From NCBI GenBank assembly GCA_023433305.1, contig JAEZCZ010000017.1, positions 1-21,927 of the forward strand: DNA of 21,927 nucleotides. The letters run 5' to 3'. Below, piece by piece: positions 7,811-14,641 of the stretch; the first letter of the stretch is position 1; every line of letters starts with the position of its first letter. The position numbers were made by a program, and so were the translations under genes. Below the pieces are notes generated by a model. It did not search any database, was not told the DNA's origin, and saw only the letters and a program-made list of their open reading frames with translations. Source of the stretch: Pseudomonadota bacterium. GTDB taxonomy: Bacteria > Pseudomonadota > Alphaproteobacteria > Sphingomonadales > Sphingomonadaceae.

Positions 7811-9108
7811 TCGCGGATCGCCGCCTCTTCCTCAAGGCCACGGGGAGCGCGTTCGCGGCGCTGGCGGCCAGCGGCTGCATGCGCACGAGACTCCGTCCCA
7901 CCCCTGCGGTCGCCGGTTACGGTCGCTTGCTCTCCGACCCGGCGGGCCTGCTCGATTTGCCCGAAGGCTTCACGTATCGCGTTCTATCCAGCCTCGGCGA
8001 ACCGATGGAAGACGGAGGCACCGTGCCCGATGCTGCCGACGGCATGGGCTGCTTCGATCTGGGCGCCGGCAAGCTCGCGCTCGTGCGCAACCACGAGCTT
8101 AGCCCTGGCCAGCGCAATGGCGGCGGCCCGCTAGAGAGCGGGTACCGCCGCGATGCAGACGGAAACGTGATGCCTGGAGGTACGACCACGCTGGTGCTCG
8201 ATGCCGCCACGTTGCGCGTCGAGCGCCAGTTTCGCTCGCTCGCCGGCACGATGCGCAATTGCGCCGGCGGGATCACCCCATGGGGAAGCTGGCTCACTTG
8301 CGAGGAACCCGGATTCATGATCCGGCGAGCGCCCGAGCATGGCTATGTGTTCGAAGTTCCGGCGTCGGCCGTGGGCCTCGTCGACCCGGTACCGCTGAAG
8401 GCGATGGGCCGCTTCAATCACGAGGCCGCATGCGTCGACCCCGCGACGGGCGTGATCTACATGACGGAGGATCAGAACGACGGGTTGTTCTATCGCTTCC
8501 TTCCGAACGTGAACGGAAGGCTTGCCGAGGGCGGGAGGCTCCAGGCCCTCGTCCTTGAGGGCTTGGCCGATAGCCGAAATTGGGACGCGCCGGCGTTCCC
8601 GGTCGAGAGTTGGTATGAGGCGCGTTGGGTCGATCTCGACAATGTAGAGGCGCCGGAGGACGACTTGCGTGCCCGTGGTGCCACAGCCGGAGCCGCGGTG
8701 TTCGCTCGCGGCGAAGGCATGTGGATGGGAGACGGAGAGCTCTACTTCTGCTGCACCGGCGGCGGTAGGGCCAAGCTGGGCCAGATATTCCGCTTCCGCC
8801 CGGGTACAGCCGGACCCGACCGCTTGCAGCTGTTCTTCGAGAGCACCTCGATCGAGCAGTTCAACTTCGGCGATAACCTGACTATCGCTCCGGGTGGCCA
8901 CCTGGTTGTCTGCGAGGATCAGTATACCGAGAACGTCGCCAACCATCTGCGGTGGATCACCCCGAGGGGCGAAGTCTTCCCGCTGGCGCTAAGCCGGCTC
9001 GACACAGAGCTCGCGGGAGCCTGCTTCTCGCCCGACGGCCATGTTCTATTCGTGAACCTATACAGCCCGACGCGGACGCTCGCGATCACGGGGCCGTGGC
9101 TGCGCTGA
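7807..9108 (+). CDS. PhoX/DUF839-family phosphatase-like lipoprotein
   Basis: About 433 residues from the ATG at 7807; a GTG at 7786 would add seven residues. The N-terminus joins a twin-arginine motif (DRRLFLK) to a lipobox, LAASGC, with Cys24 as lipid site, so it is probably a Tat-exported lipoprotein. The body matches PhoX/DUF839: NCAGGITPWGSWLTCEE, NHEAACVDP, YMTEDQNDGLFYRF, CCTGGGRAKLGQIFRF and FGDNLTIAPGGHLVVCEDQ. Characterised PhoX enzymes are Ca/Fe-dependent phosphomonoesterases, and the Cys and acidic residues of the metal site appear kept; activity on a phosphoester is still inference. It lies between the TonB receptor and the sigma factor, two bases from the latter's start, so surface signalling probably induces it. 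ATG 7807 is preferred because it overlaps the stop of the leader ORF and gives a standard signal peptide. Confidence 0.82.
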   Translation: MIADRRLFLKATGSAFAALAASGCMRTRLRPTPAVAGYGRLLSDPAGLLDLPEGFTYRVLSSLGEPMEDGGTVPDAADGMGCFDLGAGKLALVRNHELSPGQRNGGGPLESGYRRDADGNVMPGGTTTLVLDAATLRVERQFRSLAGTMRNCAGGITPWGSWLTCEEPGFMIRRAPEHGYVFEVPASAVGLVDPVPLKAMGRFNHEAACVDPATGVIYMTEDQNDGLFYRFLPNVNGRLAEGGRLQALVLEGLADSRNWDAPAFPVESWYEARWVDLDNVEAPEDDLRARGATAGAAVFARGEGMWMGDGELYFCCTGGGRAKLGQIFRFRPGTAGPDRLQLFFESTSIEQFNFGDNLTIAPGGHLVVCEDQYTENVANHLRWITPRGEVFPLALSRLDTELAGACFSPDGHVLFVNLYSPTRTLAITGPWLR

Positions 9109-9109
9109 A

Positions 9110-9682
9110 GTGGCCAAGGCGGCTCCCTCTCGGCTTGCCGACTCAACGCCGCCGCCAGCACGGCGCCTAGAAACACATCCGCGCTTTCGTTCCGTCATCC
9201 AGAATTACGCGCCTCGCCTGCTGCGCTTTCTCGAGCAGCGTACGGGAAGCCGCTCGGATGCACAGGATCTCGCGCAGGAGGCCTATTTCCGCCTTTGCCG
9301 AGTACCCGATCCGGAACTGATCCGCGAACCCGAGTCCTATCTCTTTCGAATCGCCTGCAATCTCGCCAGCGAGCTGGCTCTGCGACAAGGAACCCAACCC
9401 GCGACCCTTGAACTCGAGGCCACCGTATCGGAAGCCGCCGATGGCGACGGCGGCTCCTTCGCCAGCATGCTCGAGAGCCGATCGAGCATCGAGAAGCTTG
9501 AAGCCATCCTGGCCGAGATGCCGGCGCTCTATCGGACTGTCCTGCTGATGCGAAAGCGCGACGGCTATTCGCACGAGGAGATCGCCGAGCGCCTGGGAAT
9601 TTCGCCACACACGGTGCATAAATATTTGTCGCGGGCGCTTTTCAGCTGCCGCGCCCTGTGGGCAGAGCGCAATCATGAATAG
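9110..9682 (+). CDS. FecI-like ECF RNA polymerase sigma factor
   Basis: A 190-residue sigma-70 family protein of the ECF group. Region 2 is about 30-95 (APRLLRFLEQRTGSRSDAQD, ending in SYLFRIACNLA) and region 4 about 128-182 (LPALYR-like turn, GYSHEEIAERLGISPHTVHKYL). The start is GTG 9110, one base after the PhoX-like stop, so translation is probably coupled; no separate ribosome site is visible. It overlaps the FecR-like gene by eight bases. In Fec-type systems a receptor signal releases this sigma factor from its FecR partner so that it transcribes the receptor operon. That role is inferred from the family and from the STN-carrying receptor in the same run of genes. Confidence 0.9.
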   Translation: MAKAAPSRLADSTPPPARRLETHPRFRSVIQNYAPRLLRFLEQRTGSRSDAQDLAQEAYFRLCRVPDPELIREPESYLFRIACNLASELALRQGTQPATLELEATVSEAADGDGGSFASMLESRSSIEKLEAILAEMPALYRTVLLMRKRDGYSHEEIAERLGISPHTVHKYLSRALFSCRALWAERNHE

Positions 9683-10811
9683 GGCGGTTCCCAACAGGCA
9701 GATCGCCGAAGAGGCGGCGGAGTGGGCCGTTCGCATCGACGGCGGTGCGCTCGCGCCGGAAGAACGCAAGGCCTTGTCCGATTGGTTGCGAGCCTCGCCG
9801 GCACATGTCGATGAACTGCTCTATTCCGCGTCCATCCTGGCAGGTCTGGAAGACGTAGACCGTGAGCGAAAACTGTCGCTCGATGCCTGCCTGGCCGAGG
9901 CTGCTTCGGGCGTGATCCCGCTGTTCCAGGACCGCCGGCCGCGCGTCGCTGCAGCGGCGGCCAAGTGGGTGCACGGACGACCTGGAAAGTCTTCCGGCGC
10001 CGCCGCGCCTCGAGGAAGCGTGGCGGTGGCGGCATCGCTGGCAGCGATTGCATTCGTCGGTCTGTTGCTCACCCCGCGCGCCTCGCAAGACAGCCAGGCG
10101 CTGCCTCAACAAATCGCTCAGATAACCTCCAGAACTTACACCACTGATCTGGGAGAGCAGCGCTCGATAACTCTGGCCGATGGGTCGGTCGTCTTCCTCA
10201 ACACCAGTTCGCAAATCAAGGTGCGACTTTCGCCGGGAGAGCGCCGGATCGACCTCTCCCGCGGCGAGGCGCTGTTCGAGGTCGCGCACGAGCCGTTCCG
10301 ACCGTTCAGAGTCATGGCCGCTGGTACGATGACCGAAGCGGTCGGCACGAAGTTCAACGTACGCCGCACCCCGTCGGGCGTTCAGGTCGTCGTCGTCGAA
10401 GGCAAGGTTCTCGTCGACAGCAAGACTGTAAAGGCGCGCGAAGCGGTAGCGCGAGACGTCGGCAATGGCCCGCTAGAGGCGGATCAAGCCCTGCTCGTGG
10501 CCGGACAAGAAGCCCGGTTGAATTCGGACGGCCGTCCGCCGCTCCTGGCGAAAGCGGACATCGTCACCGCCACGTCGTGGCGAATGCGGCAATTGTCGTT
10601 CGATGATGCCGGGCTCGATGAAATCGTCGCCGAGTTCAATCGCTATAACCGCACACCGATAGTCCTCGCCGATCGGTCGCTCAGCCGAACGCGTCTCTCC
10701 GGCGTTTTCGATGCCAACGATCCGAACTCCTTCATTGCGTTTCTGGAGCTCTCGACATCAGTGGACGTTGATCGAAGCCACCCGAGTCGAATTGTCCTGA
10801 GACCGAAGTAG
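9675..10811 (+). CDS. FecR-like anti-sigma/sigma regulator
   Basis: A 378-residue inner-membrane regulator. Residues about 9-55 form the N-terminal DUF4880-type cytoplasmic segment that contacts the sigma factor (EEAAEWAVRIDGG, then LSDWLRASPAHVDEL). A single membrane segment spans about 114-133 (SVAVAASLAAIAFVGLLLTP). The periplasmic FecR domain follows (about 155-253; LADGSVVFLNTSS, GEALFEVAH, TKFNVR, VEGKVLV). The C-terminus has an STN-like module (about 305-365; LSFDDAGLDEIVAEFNRYN, LSGVFDANDP) that would meet the receptor's STN domain. The gene overlaps the sigma gene by eight bases. Together with the receptor this completes a three-part surface-signalling system. Confidence 0.92.
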   Translation: MNRAVPNRQIAEEAAEWAVRIDGGALAPEERKALSDWLRASPAHVDELLYSASILAGLEDVDRERKLSLDACLAEAASGVIPLFQDRRPRVAAAAAKWVHGRPGKSSGAAAPRGSVAVAASLAAIAFVGLLLTPRASQDSQALPQQIAQITSRTYTTDLGEQRSITLADGSVVFLNTSSQIKVRLSPGERRIDLSRGEALFEVAHEPFRPFRVMAAGTMTEAVGTKFNVRRTPSGVQVVVVEGKVLVDSKTVKAREAVARDVGNGPLEADQALLVAGQEARLNSDGRPPLLAKADIVTATSWRMRQLSFDDAGLDEIVAEFNRYNRTPIVLADRSLSRTRLSGVFDANDPNSFIAFLELSTSVDVDRSHPSRIVLRPK

Positions 10812-10905
10812 GACCGCGGATCGGAAGTGGCAGCTGGTCCGAACCATTCATTTGCATCCAACGCGTGAATTTGCCCGCGCGTCGGCGAGGCGCTAACTGG
10901 GGCAC

Positions 10906-11505
10906 GTGATCCAACAATCCGACGATACTTTGCTGGAACGACTGTGTAGCTCTCCCATCGCAACGGTCGTCACCAACCCCAGAGTTCCGGACAATCCGGT
11001 CGTTGCGGTCAATACGGCTTTCGAGACGTTGACAGGCTATCCCAGGTCAGAGGTGATCGGCCGTAATTGCAGGTTCCTGGCAGGGTCGGATCGAACTCAG
11101 CCGGAAACGGAGACCTTGCGCGATGCCATCAGGTCGGAGCGCCCGGCGCTTGTAGAGCTCACCAATTACCGGCGCGATGGTACCGCGTTTCGCAACGCGA
11201 TCATGGTTGCCCCCCTGTTCGACCGCGAAGGTCGGCTCGAATACTTCGTGGGATCGCAGATGGAGGTCGTCGGTCAATCGTTCGAAGCGAAAAGGCAGAC
11301 CTCCCGCGAACTGGTGGACCGACTCACGACACGCCAACGCCAGGTGTTGCGGGAAATGATGCTCGGATACCGCAACAAGCAGATCGCTCCGCGCCTCGGA
11401 GTCAGCGAGAAGACCGTGAAGATGCACCGCAGCAGCATGCTTGCGCGACTCAACGCGGTCTCCTCGACCGATGCCGTAAGGATAGCCGTGGAAGCAGGCC
11501 TCTAG
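10906..11505 (+). CDS. LOV-domain LuxR-type transcription regulator (EL222-like blue-light sensor)
   Basis: A 199-residue protein. The N-terminal LOV domain (about 12-124) has GRNCRFLAG (52-60) with the photo-adduct cysteine C55. It also keeps flavin contacts N87 (LTNYRRDGT), N97 (FRNAI) and Q118 (YFVGSQ). A linker leads to a LuxR-type helix-turn-helix (about 136-199; LTTRQRQVLREMMLGY, NKQIAPRLGVSEKTVKMHR). This is the layout of EL222 of Erythrobacter litoralis, in which blue light frees the HTH to dimerise on DNA. The usual Gln after RFL is Ala here. The start is GTG 10906 with only a weak GGGG ahead. It is convergent with crtE, with a single base between the two stops. Light sensing is well supported by the motifs; carotenoid genes as targets are inferred from position. 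Confidence 0.9.
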   Translation: MIQQSDDTLLERLCSSPIATVVTNPRVPDNPVVAVNTAFETLTGYPRSEVIGRNCRFLAGSDRTQPETETLRDAIRSERPALVELTNYRRDGTAFRNAIMVAPLFDREGRLEYFVGSQMEVVGQSFEAKRQTSRELVDRLTTRQRQVLREMMLGYRNKQIAPRLGVSEKTVKMHRSSMLARLNAVSSTDAVRIAVEAGL

Positions 11506-11506
11506 G

Positions 11507-12412
11507 CTAACGGTCGCGGGCGATCGCGAAATCGGCGATGGCGTGAAGCAACGAGGCGTCATGCCCGAAAGGATGGAGATGGTCCTTCGCCTGGGCGATC
11601 AGGAGATCGGCCTGCGCCCGCGCGCGGTCGCGACCTAGCAGCGAAATGAAGCTGGCCTTCCCCGCTACCTCGTCCTTCCTCAAGCGCTTGCCGACTTTCG
11701 CTTCGCTGCCTTCGACGTCGAGGAGATCGTCGGCGATCTGGAAGGCGAGGCCTAGGCATTGGCCATAGCCACGGAGGCTCATCCTCGCTTGCTGAGATGC
11801 GCCGCCCAGGATCGCACCTGCTTCCACGCACCATTCGATGAGCGCTCCGGTCTTGAGGCGTTGGAGGCGGATCACCGCGTCGACTTCGGCCCCCTCCTGC
11901 GGAAATAGGTCAAGTATCTGTCCACCAGCCATTCCCGCGCCGCCGGCTGCAAACGCGAGGTTACGCACAAGCTCGCTTCGGACTGCACCGTCTGCGTGGG
12001 TCGCGATGTCGGCGAGTATCTCGAAGGCCAGCGCGTGCAGCGCATCGCCCGCCAGAACGGCCGTGGCCTCGCAGAAGGCCTTATGAACCGTCGGCTTGCC
12101 CCGCCGCAGGTCATCGTCGTCCATGCAAGGAAGGTCGTCATGGATCAACGAATGAACGTGGATGCATTCCACGGCCAAACCAGTGCGCAGCGCCGAAGCC
12201 CGCGGCACTCCGAACAAGTCGCTCGCAGCAATCACGAGAAGGGGCCGGAGCCTTTTCCCACCCGCGATCGCGGCATGACGCATCGCTTGATAGAGACGAT
12301 CGCGACCATCCCCGGGCAAGGCCAGCGCGCTATCCAGCAATTCGTCTATATCGGCGCAGGTTCGCCCGAAGGATGCCGCCAGGAAATCTCCGGTGTCACG
12401 CGGCTGCAGCAT
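11507..12412 (-). CDS. crtE: Geranylgeranyl diphosphate synthase (polyprenyl synthetase)
   Basis: A 301-residue trans-prenyltransferase with both Asp-rich motifs: the first, DDLPCMD at 92-98 followed by DDDLRRG, and the second, DDLLD at 228-232 (FQIADDLLDVEG). It condenses IPP with allylic diphosphates. The residue five before the first motif, which limits chain length, is H87 (VHSLIHDD); FPP synthases of the IspA kind have Tyr there and CrtE of Pantoea Ala. The MPC-like motif and the non-aromatic gate favour GGPP, as the crt context demands; an FPP synthase (ispA) cannot be excluded. The start at 12412 lies inside the end of ispH (17-base overlap), so the two are co-translated. GGAAG precedes the start. 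Confidence 0.85.
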   Translation of the reverse strand: MLQPRDTGDFLAASFGRTCADIDELLDSALALPGDGRDRLYQAMRHAAIAGGKRLRPLLVIAASDLFGVPRASALRTGLAVECIHVHSLIHDDLPCMDDDDLRRGKPTVHKAFCEATAVLAGDALHALAFEILADIATHADGAVRSELVRNLAFAAGGAGMAGGQILDLFPQEGAEVDAVIRLQRLKTGALIEWCVEAGAILGGASQQARMSLRGYGQCLGLAFQIADDLLDVEGSEAKVGKRLRKDEVAGKASFISLLGRDRARAQADLLIAQAKDHLHPFGHDASLLHAIADFAIARDR

Positions 12413-13397
12413 GGGCTTCCACTTTTAGAGGTTTGAAGACGGCGCTCTCGTGTTGCTCGCCGAGCTGCTCGACCTCCAACTCGAAAACCTCTTGCAGCCG
12501 CTCGATTATCGCCGAAACGCTCGATTCCGGCGTGGACGCTGCAGCAGTTATGCCGATCGACCGGCATCCCTGCAGAGATGTCCAGTCGATATGGGATGGC
12601 TCTCCCACCAGTTGCACGGAACGGCAACCCGCAGTGCGCGCTACTTCCACAAGCCGGCAGGCATTCGACGAGAAAGTCTCCCCGGCTACGATGACGGCAT
12701 CGACCTTCGGCACCATCTGCCGAACCGCTGCCTGGCGGTTGGTGGTGGCATAGCAGATATCGCTGCTGGACGGCGCCCGTACACGGGCGAAACGTGCCTT
12801 CAGGGACTGGATGATCGCAGCGGCGTCGTCGACCGAGTAGGTCGTCTGAGTCGCATAGGCGATTTCGGCATCTCGGGGGAACGGAAGCGCGGCCACTTCC
12901 TCGGGCGTTGCAACCACGGTTGCCGCGCCAGGAGGGATTTGGCCCAGAGTTCCGTCGATCTCCGGGTGGCCTTCGTGTCCAATCAGCACGATGTGGTGGC
13001 CATCGCCGTGATGCTTCACGACCTCGCGATGAACTTTCGCAACGAGCGGACAGACTGCGTCGAGATATCGCAAGCCCCGACGTTCGGCCTCAGCCCTCAC
13101 GCCGGGAGCCACGCCATGCGCGGACAGGATTACGACCGAATCATCGGGGACCTCGTCCAGTTCGTGCACGAATATGGCCCCTTTGTGCTCCAGGGCTCTG
13201 ACCACCGCCAGGTTATGAACAATGGCCCGGCGGACGTAGACCGGTGCCCCGAAAGCCTCGAGCGCATCTTCCACAGCGGCTATCGCTCTTCGAACGCCGG
13301 CGCAAAAACCGCGAGGCGCCGCAAGGAATACCTTGGCGCGAGGGCGCTCTCGCTGATCCCTGGAGGGCACGGACGGGGCGACGGTGCGATCGAGCAT
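12396..13397 (-). CDS. ispH: 4-hydroxy-3-methylbut-2-enyl diphosphate reductase (IspH/LytB)
   Basis: A 333-residue iron-sulfur enzyme that performs the last step of the MEP pathway, giving IPP and DMAPP. The three cluster cysteines are C32 (PRGFCAGVRRAI), C116 (DAVCPLVAKVH) and C215 (DICYATTNRQ). Substrate residues H61, H94, H144 and E146 (GHEGHPE), the TQTT segment near 183-186, S243/N245 and S288 are all in register with the E. coli enzyme. An upstream ATG at 13460 would add 21 residues but has no ribosome site; ATG 13397 has AGAGGAAG (13409-13402) at ideal spacing, so it is chosen. It sits between a DUF2141 gene and crtE and overlaps crtE by 17 bases. Placing an IPP/DMAPP-forming enzyme in the pigment operon should raise precursor supply. 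Whether another ispH exists elsewhere in the genome cannot be seen. Confidence 0.93.
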   Translation of the reverse strand: MLDRTVAPSVPSRDQRERPRAKVFLAAPRGFCAGVRRAIAAVEDALEAFGAPVYVRRAIVHNLAVVRALEHKGAIFVHELDEVPDDSVVILSAHGVAPGVRAEAERRGLRYLDAVCPLVAKVHREVVKHHGDGHHIVLIGHEGHPEIDGTLGQIPPGAATVVATPEEVAALPFPRDAEIAYATQTTYSVDDAAAIIQSLKARFARVRAPSSSDICYATTNRQAAVRQMVPKVDAVIVAGETFSSNACRLVEVARTAGCRSVQLVGEPSHIDWTSLQGCRSIGITAAASTPESSVSAIIERLQEVFELEVEQLGEQHESAVFKPLKVEAHAAAA

Positions 13398-13463
13398 CAC
13401 GCTTCCTCTCCACCCGCCCTCACGCTCGCTTCTACGTTGCACGGCGAGCGCAGTCCACATGGA

Positions 13464-13928
13464 CTAAAGGAGGTAACGTAAGCGCACTTCCTGCTCGTTC
13501 GAGCCGGCGGTCAAATCGAACTTCGCTTCATCGAACTTAGGTGGGCCGAAACGCATCGGCGGGTTGCCCGAGAAGCCATATCCCTCTCGCGGAATCTTGG
13601 CGAACGTATCCAGCTTTCCGTTGCCGTTCTCGTCGTGAATGATCGAAAGGGCGTACCGGCCCTCGGGGACGCCGACGAAGTGCAACTCCCCGGCCTCACG
13701 CGCCGGCACGCTCAGCCGGATCGCGCGCGAATCGGCCTTGCAATCGGGGAAGTAGGCTTTGTCACGCGTAAGGCATGCGTGGATCATGCCTTTGGCGTTA
13801 CGTAGCTGGCTCAGCCGAATCTGGAGGTCGTTCTTGGGTGCCGGGGTGGCCAGGACGGGGGTCATCGAAGCTGCCCAAGCCGCGGTCAGTACCGCAAAGC
13901 CGATCCCAAAACCGGAAATAGAGCCCAT
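13464..13928 (-). CDS. Secreted DUF2141-family protein
   Basis: A 154-residue exported protein of unknown function. A signal peptide covers about 1-27 (GFAVLTAAWAASMTPVLA). The mature part shows the DUF2141 pattern: LQIRLSQLRNAKGMIHACL, the loop HDENGNGKLD (98-107) and EGYGFSGNPP (115-124), with Cys 52 and Cys 63 able to form a disulfide. The start at 13928 lies within the conserved 3' end of the hydroxylase gene, a 131-base out-of-frame overlap; the only later ATG (13865) would destroy the signal peptide. AGGTG precedes the start. It lies in the same transcript as the hydroxylase, ispH and crtE genes; a role in handling pigments or envelope lipids is only a guess. Confidence 0.8.
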   Translation of the reverse strand: MGSISGFGIGFAVLTAAWAASMTPVLATPAPKNDLQIRLSQLRNAKGMIHACLTRDKAYFPDCKADSRAIRLSVPAREAGELHFVGVPEGRYALSIIHDENGNGKLDTFAKIPREGYGFSGNPPMRFGPPKFDEAKFDLTAGSNEQEVRLRYLL

Positions 13929-14583
13929 AGTTGCACCTGTACTCGCGATGATGTCGTTGGTGATGGCTGGCGGTTATCAGCCAATTGCCTGCCGGCCCAT
14001 TAACCAACCGGCTGGGAAACAATTCCCATCCCATGTGATTGGTCACCCCCATCACCGTCATGATCGTCAGCACGATCAGCAGCGCGGCCGCATGAATGGG
14101 GATGATGAAAACGAGCGCCGGGATCACGACCGCTCCGGTCACCGCCTCGAGCGGATGGAAGCTCATCGCCGCCCATGCCGTCGGCGGTCGACTGGCATGG
14201 TGTACGGCGTGGGCGGCCTTGAACACCTTCGGCCAGTGCATCCAGCGATGGGTCCAATAGAACCAGGTATCGTGCAGGAACAGGTAGAGCGCGATCGACA
14301 CCGGCATCCACCACAGCGGATAGGTGCTCCAATCGGAATAGATCTGCGTCCAGCCCCGCTCCTGCCACCCCCACGCAACCAACCCGGCAGGAAGGCCATA
14401 GATCGCCGCGCTGGCCAGTGACCAGGCGATCTCGCGTCGCATCTGGCGCTCCTGCCCGTCGTAGAGCCCGGGAACACGCCGCGCCGTGAGCCAGGCGAAG
14501 GCCCCGCTTACTGCCAGATAGCGAACGGCGACGATCGCGGTCATCACCAGCATCGAAATTACGGCAGCGGCAGCGAGGTCCAT
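13798..14583 (-). CDS. crtG: Sterol desaturase/fatty acid hydroxylase superfamily protein, probable carotenoid 2,2'-hydroxylase (CrtG-type)
   Basis: A 261-residue integral membrane di-iron oxygenase. Hydrophobic spans lie near 5-30, 55-72, 90-108 and 150-178. The histidine clusters are H104/H112/H116 (HDTWFYWTHRWMH), H125/H128/H129 (HAVHH), H143, H183 and H207/H208/H211/H212 (SHHQRHH), as in the FA-hydroxylase superfamily. CrtG of Brevundimonas, which hydroxylates the beta-ionone ring at C-2 to give caloxanthin and nostoxanthin, is of this general class, and crtZ is present separately, so CrtG is the best fit. It could instead act on a lipid or sterol-like substrate. TAGGAG lies eight bases before the start. 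The gene diverges from crtY by 58 bases and overlaps the DUF2141 gene by 131 bases. Superfamily is certain; CrtG function is inferred. Confidence 0.7.
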   Translation of the reverse strand: MDLAAAAVISMLVMTAIVAVRYLAVSGAFAWLTARRVPGLYDGQERQMRREIAWSLASAAIYGLPAGLVAWGWQERGWTQIYSDWSTYPLWWMPVSIALYLFLHDTWFYWTHRWMHWPKVFKAAHAVHHASRPPTAWAAMSFHPLEAVTGAVVIPALVFIIPIHAAALLIVLTIMTVMGVTNHMGWELFPSRLVNGPAGNWLITASHHQRHHREYRCNYGLYFRFWDRLCGTDRGLGSFDDPRPGHPGTQERPPDSAEPAT

Positions 14584-14641
14584 GCTCGCGCTCCTACAAC
14601 AATCGTTGGCCGGGCGCGATGCGCTTCCCTAAAGCACGCGA
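14584..14641. promoter_or_regulatory. Shared divergent promoter gap of the two carotenoid operons
   Basis: Only 58 bases separate the crtG-like start from the crtY start, so both operon promoters must overlap here or lie within the coding regions. It contains an imperfect palindrome, CAACAATCGTTG (14597-14608), and the crtG-like ribosome site TAGGAG. crtY has no clear ribosome site, so a very short or absent leader is possible. No TGT-N12-ACA (PpsR-type) site was found. Confidence 0.45.

Noticed and set aside
8131..8946. Long minus-strand frame opposite the PhoX-like gene
   Set aside because: Shadow frame; the plus strand carries all PhoX/DUF839 motifs.
10817..10841. CGGATC/GGTCCG hairpin after the FecR-like gene as terminator
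   Set aside because: Weak six-pair stem with a wobble and no T-run.
13398..13460. ATG at 13460 as ispH start
   Set aside because: No ribosome site, and the extra residues are outside the family; ATG 13397 has AGAGGAAG at good spacing.
13466..13473. Perfect AAAGGAGG on the plus strand
   Set aside because: It is the complement of the DUF2141 C-terminal codons, and no plus-strand gene follows.
12450..13481. Long plus-strand frame opposite ispH
   Set aside because: Antisense shadow of a fully conserved IspH with no domain pattern, caused by high GC codon bias.
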